Below, piece after piece: positions 8,163 to 10,116 of a DNA stretch of 10,116 nt. Below the pieces are notes generated by a model that was not told the origin of the DNA, searched no databases, and worked only from the letters and a program-made list of their open reading frames with translations. Position 1 is the first letter of the stretch. Each line of letters opens with the position of its first letter. Position numbers and translations under genes: made by a program. Source of the stretch: Sphaerosporella brunnea (Eukaryota; Ascomycota; Pezizomycetes; Pezizales; Pyronemataceae); assembly GCA_008704415.1 (NCBI GenBank), contig VXIS01000639.1, positions 1 to 10,116 of the forward strand. The letters are read 5' to 3'.

Positions 8163-8237
8163 CGCCCCCGCTCCCAAGCTCCCAAGCTCCCCCGCTCCCC
8201 CGCTCCTAAGCTTCCAAGCTCCCCCGAAGCTCCCGAG
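8163..8237. repeat. 8-bp CTCCC(A/C)(A/C)G minisatellite inside the transposon leader
   Basis: Seven in-phase 8-bp units run from 8171 to 8226 (CTCCCAAG twice, CTCCCCCG twice, CTCCTAAG, CTTCCAAG, CTCCCCCG). A related unit lies on the left (8163-8170) and one more lies after a 3-bp shift (8230-8237). The plus strand is pyrimidine-rich. It sits between the left inverted repeat and the transposase, so it belongs to the element's 5' non-coding region. Confidence 0.9.
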
Positions 8238-8385
8238 TCCCAACTATCCTTGTCGCTACCAAAGTATTCAATCTCTTGACCAAAATGGCGCGTTCAATAG
8301 TCCACAGAGGTATGTGATGGAGCCCAGAAGAGCTTAAGGAGCGTAGCTGACAGGACAAGGGCCGGATGTCACTCCACGGCGTCAC

Positions 8386-8405
8386 GCCAGTGTTATCACA
8401 CTGGC
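8386..8405. promoter_or_regulatory. Small perfect hairpin upstream of the transposase ATG
   Basis: GCCAGTG (8386-8392) and CACTGGC (8399-8405) pair across a 6-nt loop, ending 34 bp before the ATG. A second short palindrome (ggcgt-c-acgcc, 8378-8388) overlaps it. No TATA box was identified. A regulatory role is only a possibility; stems this short also occur by chance. Confidence 0.3.
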
Positions 8406-8439
8406 AAATATTGGCTTCCCTTTTAGAAAAATAGAACAA

Positions 8440-9906
8440 ATGACCAGTGTCAAAAAATCAACCGCATACAGCATTTTTCAGCACGCTGTAAAAAATGCGA
8501 CGCAAAAGCGGATTGAAGCTATTGGCTCGGCGCTGAGTGGACAAGGTGGAGAGCAGTCGTGCGATGTTGAGCAGTCACGCAATGCCGAGCAGTCGCACAA
8601 TGCCGAGCAGTCGCGCGATGCCGAACAGGGAAGAGATGATCTGGACGATTTTTTGGCCCATAGTGTACAGCGGCTGAACCTACGTGAATCCGAGACCCCG
8701 ATTGTACTTGTGCCCGGTCCGGAGCTGTCGGTTCAAGAGCTCATCTCACAGAATGTTTTGAGCCCAAAAAAAAGAACTGGTCGCCCACAGACTTTTACCG
8801 AAGCGGAGAAGGATCGACTCGTTGCCACGGTAAAGCGAGACTTTAAGGCACGGCAGATGCGGCTTGTAGATTTGCGACAAGAAGCAGGCCTTTCTCATGT
8901 TAGCGACACGACGGTTTTCAGGGCACTTTAGGAGCGAGGGCTAAAGGCCTGCCGAGAGGAATTCAAGTTTATCCTTTCGGAAGGGAATAAGAAAATCCAT
9001 TTGGTCTACTGTCAAGCTCGTCAACATTGGGAGGCCTACAAGGAGTGGGCTAATTGCGGCTTTACGGACGAGATGGCAATTGAAGTGGGTGGGACGTTTG
9101 GTGTGTGTTTGGTCTGGAGAGATAAAAGTGAGAAGTGCCACGACGATTGTGTTGGAGCAAAGAAGAAGCAAAGACCGTCAGTCATGTGCTGGAGGTTTAT
9201 TATGTGGAATTATAAGGGGCCTTTCTACGTTTGGGACCTGGAAACAAAGGAAGATCGCGAGGCGGCTGCAATTGAAATTTCTAAGCTGAACGCGGAGTAC
9301 GGTGAGGAAGAAAAAAGGCTGAATGCGGAATGGAAGGCTACCAAGGAGTGGCAAGCTTTACGAGAGCGGGAGTTGAAGGAGGCGAGTGAGATTTGGGTGG
9401 CTGCGAAAGAGAAGGGAGAGAAGCCACCAAAAACAACACAAACGTTTCGCAGCAAGAAACACAAGATTGCGAAGGTTAAAAGAGGTCAAGGGAAGGGAAT
9501 TGACTCCTGGCGGTATGTTCAAAATGTGTGTAGGCCCGTTTTGTGGCCCGAATGTAAGCGACTCACGGTGGAGAATCCAAACTTTATCCTCATGGAGGAC
9601 AGCGCGGCATCCCACGGATTAGAGTACACAACACAAGAACGAGTCCGCGAGGGTGTTAAAAAGATGGACTGGCCACCAAACTCACCCGACTTCAATCCCA
9701 TTGAACGCATCTGGACGCTCATGAAGTCTCGTATTCAGACTCGACGCGGCTCCGAGAGAATCACAACAGTTACGGAGATGAAAAGAGTATTGCAAGAAGA
9801 ATGGGATAGAATTACTATTAAAGAAATCAATGGGGAAATCGCAAAGCTGCCAAAAATTATGAAGCGCTGCATTGAGGTAAATGGTGGAAATAAATATCAC
9901 GCTTGA
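8440..9906 (+). pseudogene. Tc1/mariner transposase with one premature stop
   Basis: A single frame of 488 codons plus a terminal TGA, broken only by TAG at 8929-8931 (codon 164). The ATG at 8440 is the first in frame with the whole. The N-terminal part holds a hexapeptide repeat (residues 38-67), an AT-hook-like KKRTGRP (110-116) and a helix-turn-helix-like stretch to the stop (FTEAEKDRLVATV...LRQEAGLSHVSDTTVFRAL). After the stop it continues ERGLKACREEFKFIL. The catalytic triad is D210 (CGFTDE, 9067-9069), D387 (LMEDSAASH, 9598-9600) and E422 (NSPDFNPIERIW, 9703-9705). Thirty-four residues separate D387 and E422, which is D34E spacing. An extra Lys/Glu-rich helical insert (about 265-355) lies between the first two acids. 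An intact protein would bind the inverted repeats and carry out cut-and-paste transposition in the nucleus. Confidence 0.92.
8551..8640 (+). repeat. In-frame 18-bp coding repeat in the transposase N-terminus
   Basis: Five 18-bp units encode EQSCDV, EQSRNA, EQSHNA, EQSRDA and EQGRDD (residues 38-67). The period keeps the frame. The segment is hydrophilic and precedes the DNA-binding region, so it is probably a disordered linker whose copy number may vary between element copies. Confidence 0.85.
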
Positions 9907-9988
9907 AGTGTGGAGGTGATGCTGTTTTCCCGCTTTTTTTCATGACGTTGTGTCTCTCCTGCGGAATTGCCGGGGGTCCCCGGACAAT
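9907..9988 (+). other. 3' non-coding part of the transposon
   Basis: This 82-bp stretch between the transposase stop and the right inverted repeat includes a T8 run (about 9934-9941) and a GC palindrome CCGGGGGTCCCCGG at about 9970-9983. No gene is present. The in-frame AATAAA at 9889-9894 could serve as a polyadenylation signal, but this is not demonstrable from sequence. Confidence 0.45.
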
Positions 9989-10042
9989 CCCTGTCGAAAG
10001 CCGGGTAAAATCCAGTGTCCGGAGTATTTTGAAATCGGCGAG
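9989..10042. repeat. Right terminal inverted repeat of the Tc1/mariner element
   Basis: Reverse complement of the left terminal repeat with three differences in 54 bp. Its outermost bases CGGCGAG abut TA at 10043-10044. Confidence 0.95.
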
Positions 10043-10044
10043 TA
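10043..10044. other. TA target-site duplication, right
   Basis: The TA dinucleotide directly follows the right inverted repeat and pairs with 8090-8091. Confidence 0.9.
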
Positions 10045-10116
10045 TCACTCACCGCGCACGGCCTATCACTCGTTCTGGCCTAATCTGGCCGGATTTTCCC
10101 GGGCTCGCTGCCACCC
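10045..10116. other. Right flank, 72 bp, no feature recognised
   Basis: The octamer TATCACTC occurs at 10043-10050 and again at 10064-10071, 21 bp apart, and TCTGGCC recurs just after (10074-10080, 10084-10090). These may be short direct repeats of a further element or chance; too little sequence remains to decide. Confidence 0.3.

Larger units (their letters stand above)
8092..10042 (+). mobile_element. Complete Tc1/mariner DNA transposon (1951 bp)
   Basis: The element is bounded by 54-bp terminal inverted repeats and TA duplications, and holds one transposase frame on the plus strand. About 290 bp of 5' sequence separates the left repeat from the ATG, including an 8-bp minisatellite and a small hairpin. 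About 80 bp separates the transposase stop from the right repeat. Both ends look intact, so the element could be mobilised if transposase were provided. Its own transposase carries a nonsense codon. Confidence 0.93.

Noticed and set aside
7802..8279. Plus-strand open frames in the G-rich and CTCCC-repeat region
   Set aside because: Low-complexity translations over microsatellites. The last ones cross the transposon boundary, so they cannot be conserved genes.
10043..10071. TATCACTC pair as a target-site duplication of another insertion
   Set aside because: Only 21 bp separates the two octamers and no element ends are visible, so it is probably a chance or very short repeat.

Overview
The window looks like repeat-rich, probably heterochromatic DNA from a eukaryote, most likely a filamentous fungus. 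No intact host gene is visible. The evidence for a fungus is a Tc1/mariner transposon with TA target-site duplications, a chromodomain of the type carried by chromovirus integrases, satellite-like tandem arrays, and nonsense codons that can all be explained by C-to-T change. The kingdom is inferred from element types, not from a marker gene. No tRNA, rRNA or bacterial-style operon was seen.

Region 1 (1 to about 4790) is a satellite array folded into a giant inverted repeat. Positions x and 4695-x pair without mismatch wherever I compared them, giving two 2339-bp arms (1-2339 and 2356-4694) around a 16-bp spacer. Each arm is a nested tandem repeat: 36- and 27-bp half-units, both starting AAACTACGAG, make 63-bp units, and these sit inside a 374-bp higher-order repeat. 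The left arm runs off the window edge, so its outer boundary is unseen. The mirror symmetry is far better than the similarity between tandem copies inside one arm. That means a very recent inverted duplication, active homogenisation between arms, or an assembly or sequencing fold-back artefact.

Region 2 (about 4791-6853, minus strand) holds decayed coding sequence. A single reading frame from 6853 down to 5171 contains about 556 sense codons broken by four stops (TGA, TAG, TGA, TAG), each explainable as CGA-to-TGA or CAG-to-TAG. It appears to encode a fungal protein of uncertain family, with a possible 2-oxoglutarate-oxygenase-like core, joined through a Thr-rich linker to a C-terminal chromodomain. 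Just past its stop lies a short segment with weak LTR-like features (TG...CA ends, TATATATA) and a tRNA-primer-site-like motif.

Region 3 (6913 to about 7755) is a second, unrelated minisatellite. It has eight copies of a ~50-bp core separated by two alternating linker types. A G-rich interval (7756-8089) follows, with a 16-bp minisatellite.

Region 4 (8092-10042) is a complete 1951-bp Tc1/mariner element with 54-bp terminal inverted repeats (51/54 matching) flanked by TA. Its transposase has an N-terminal DNA-binding region and a D,D34E catalytic triad, but one in-frame TAG at 8929-8931 makes it a pseudogene. The element would be non-autonomous unless the stop is read through or transposase is supplied in trans. 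The window ends in 72 bp of uncharacterised flank.
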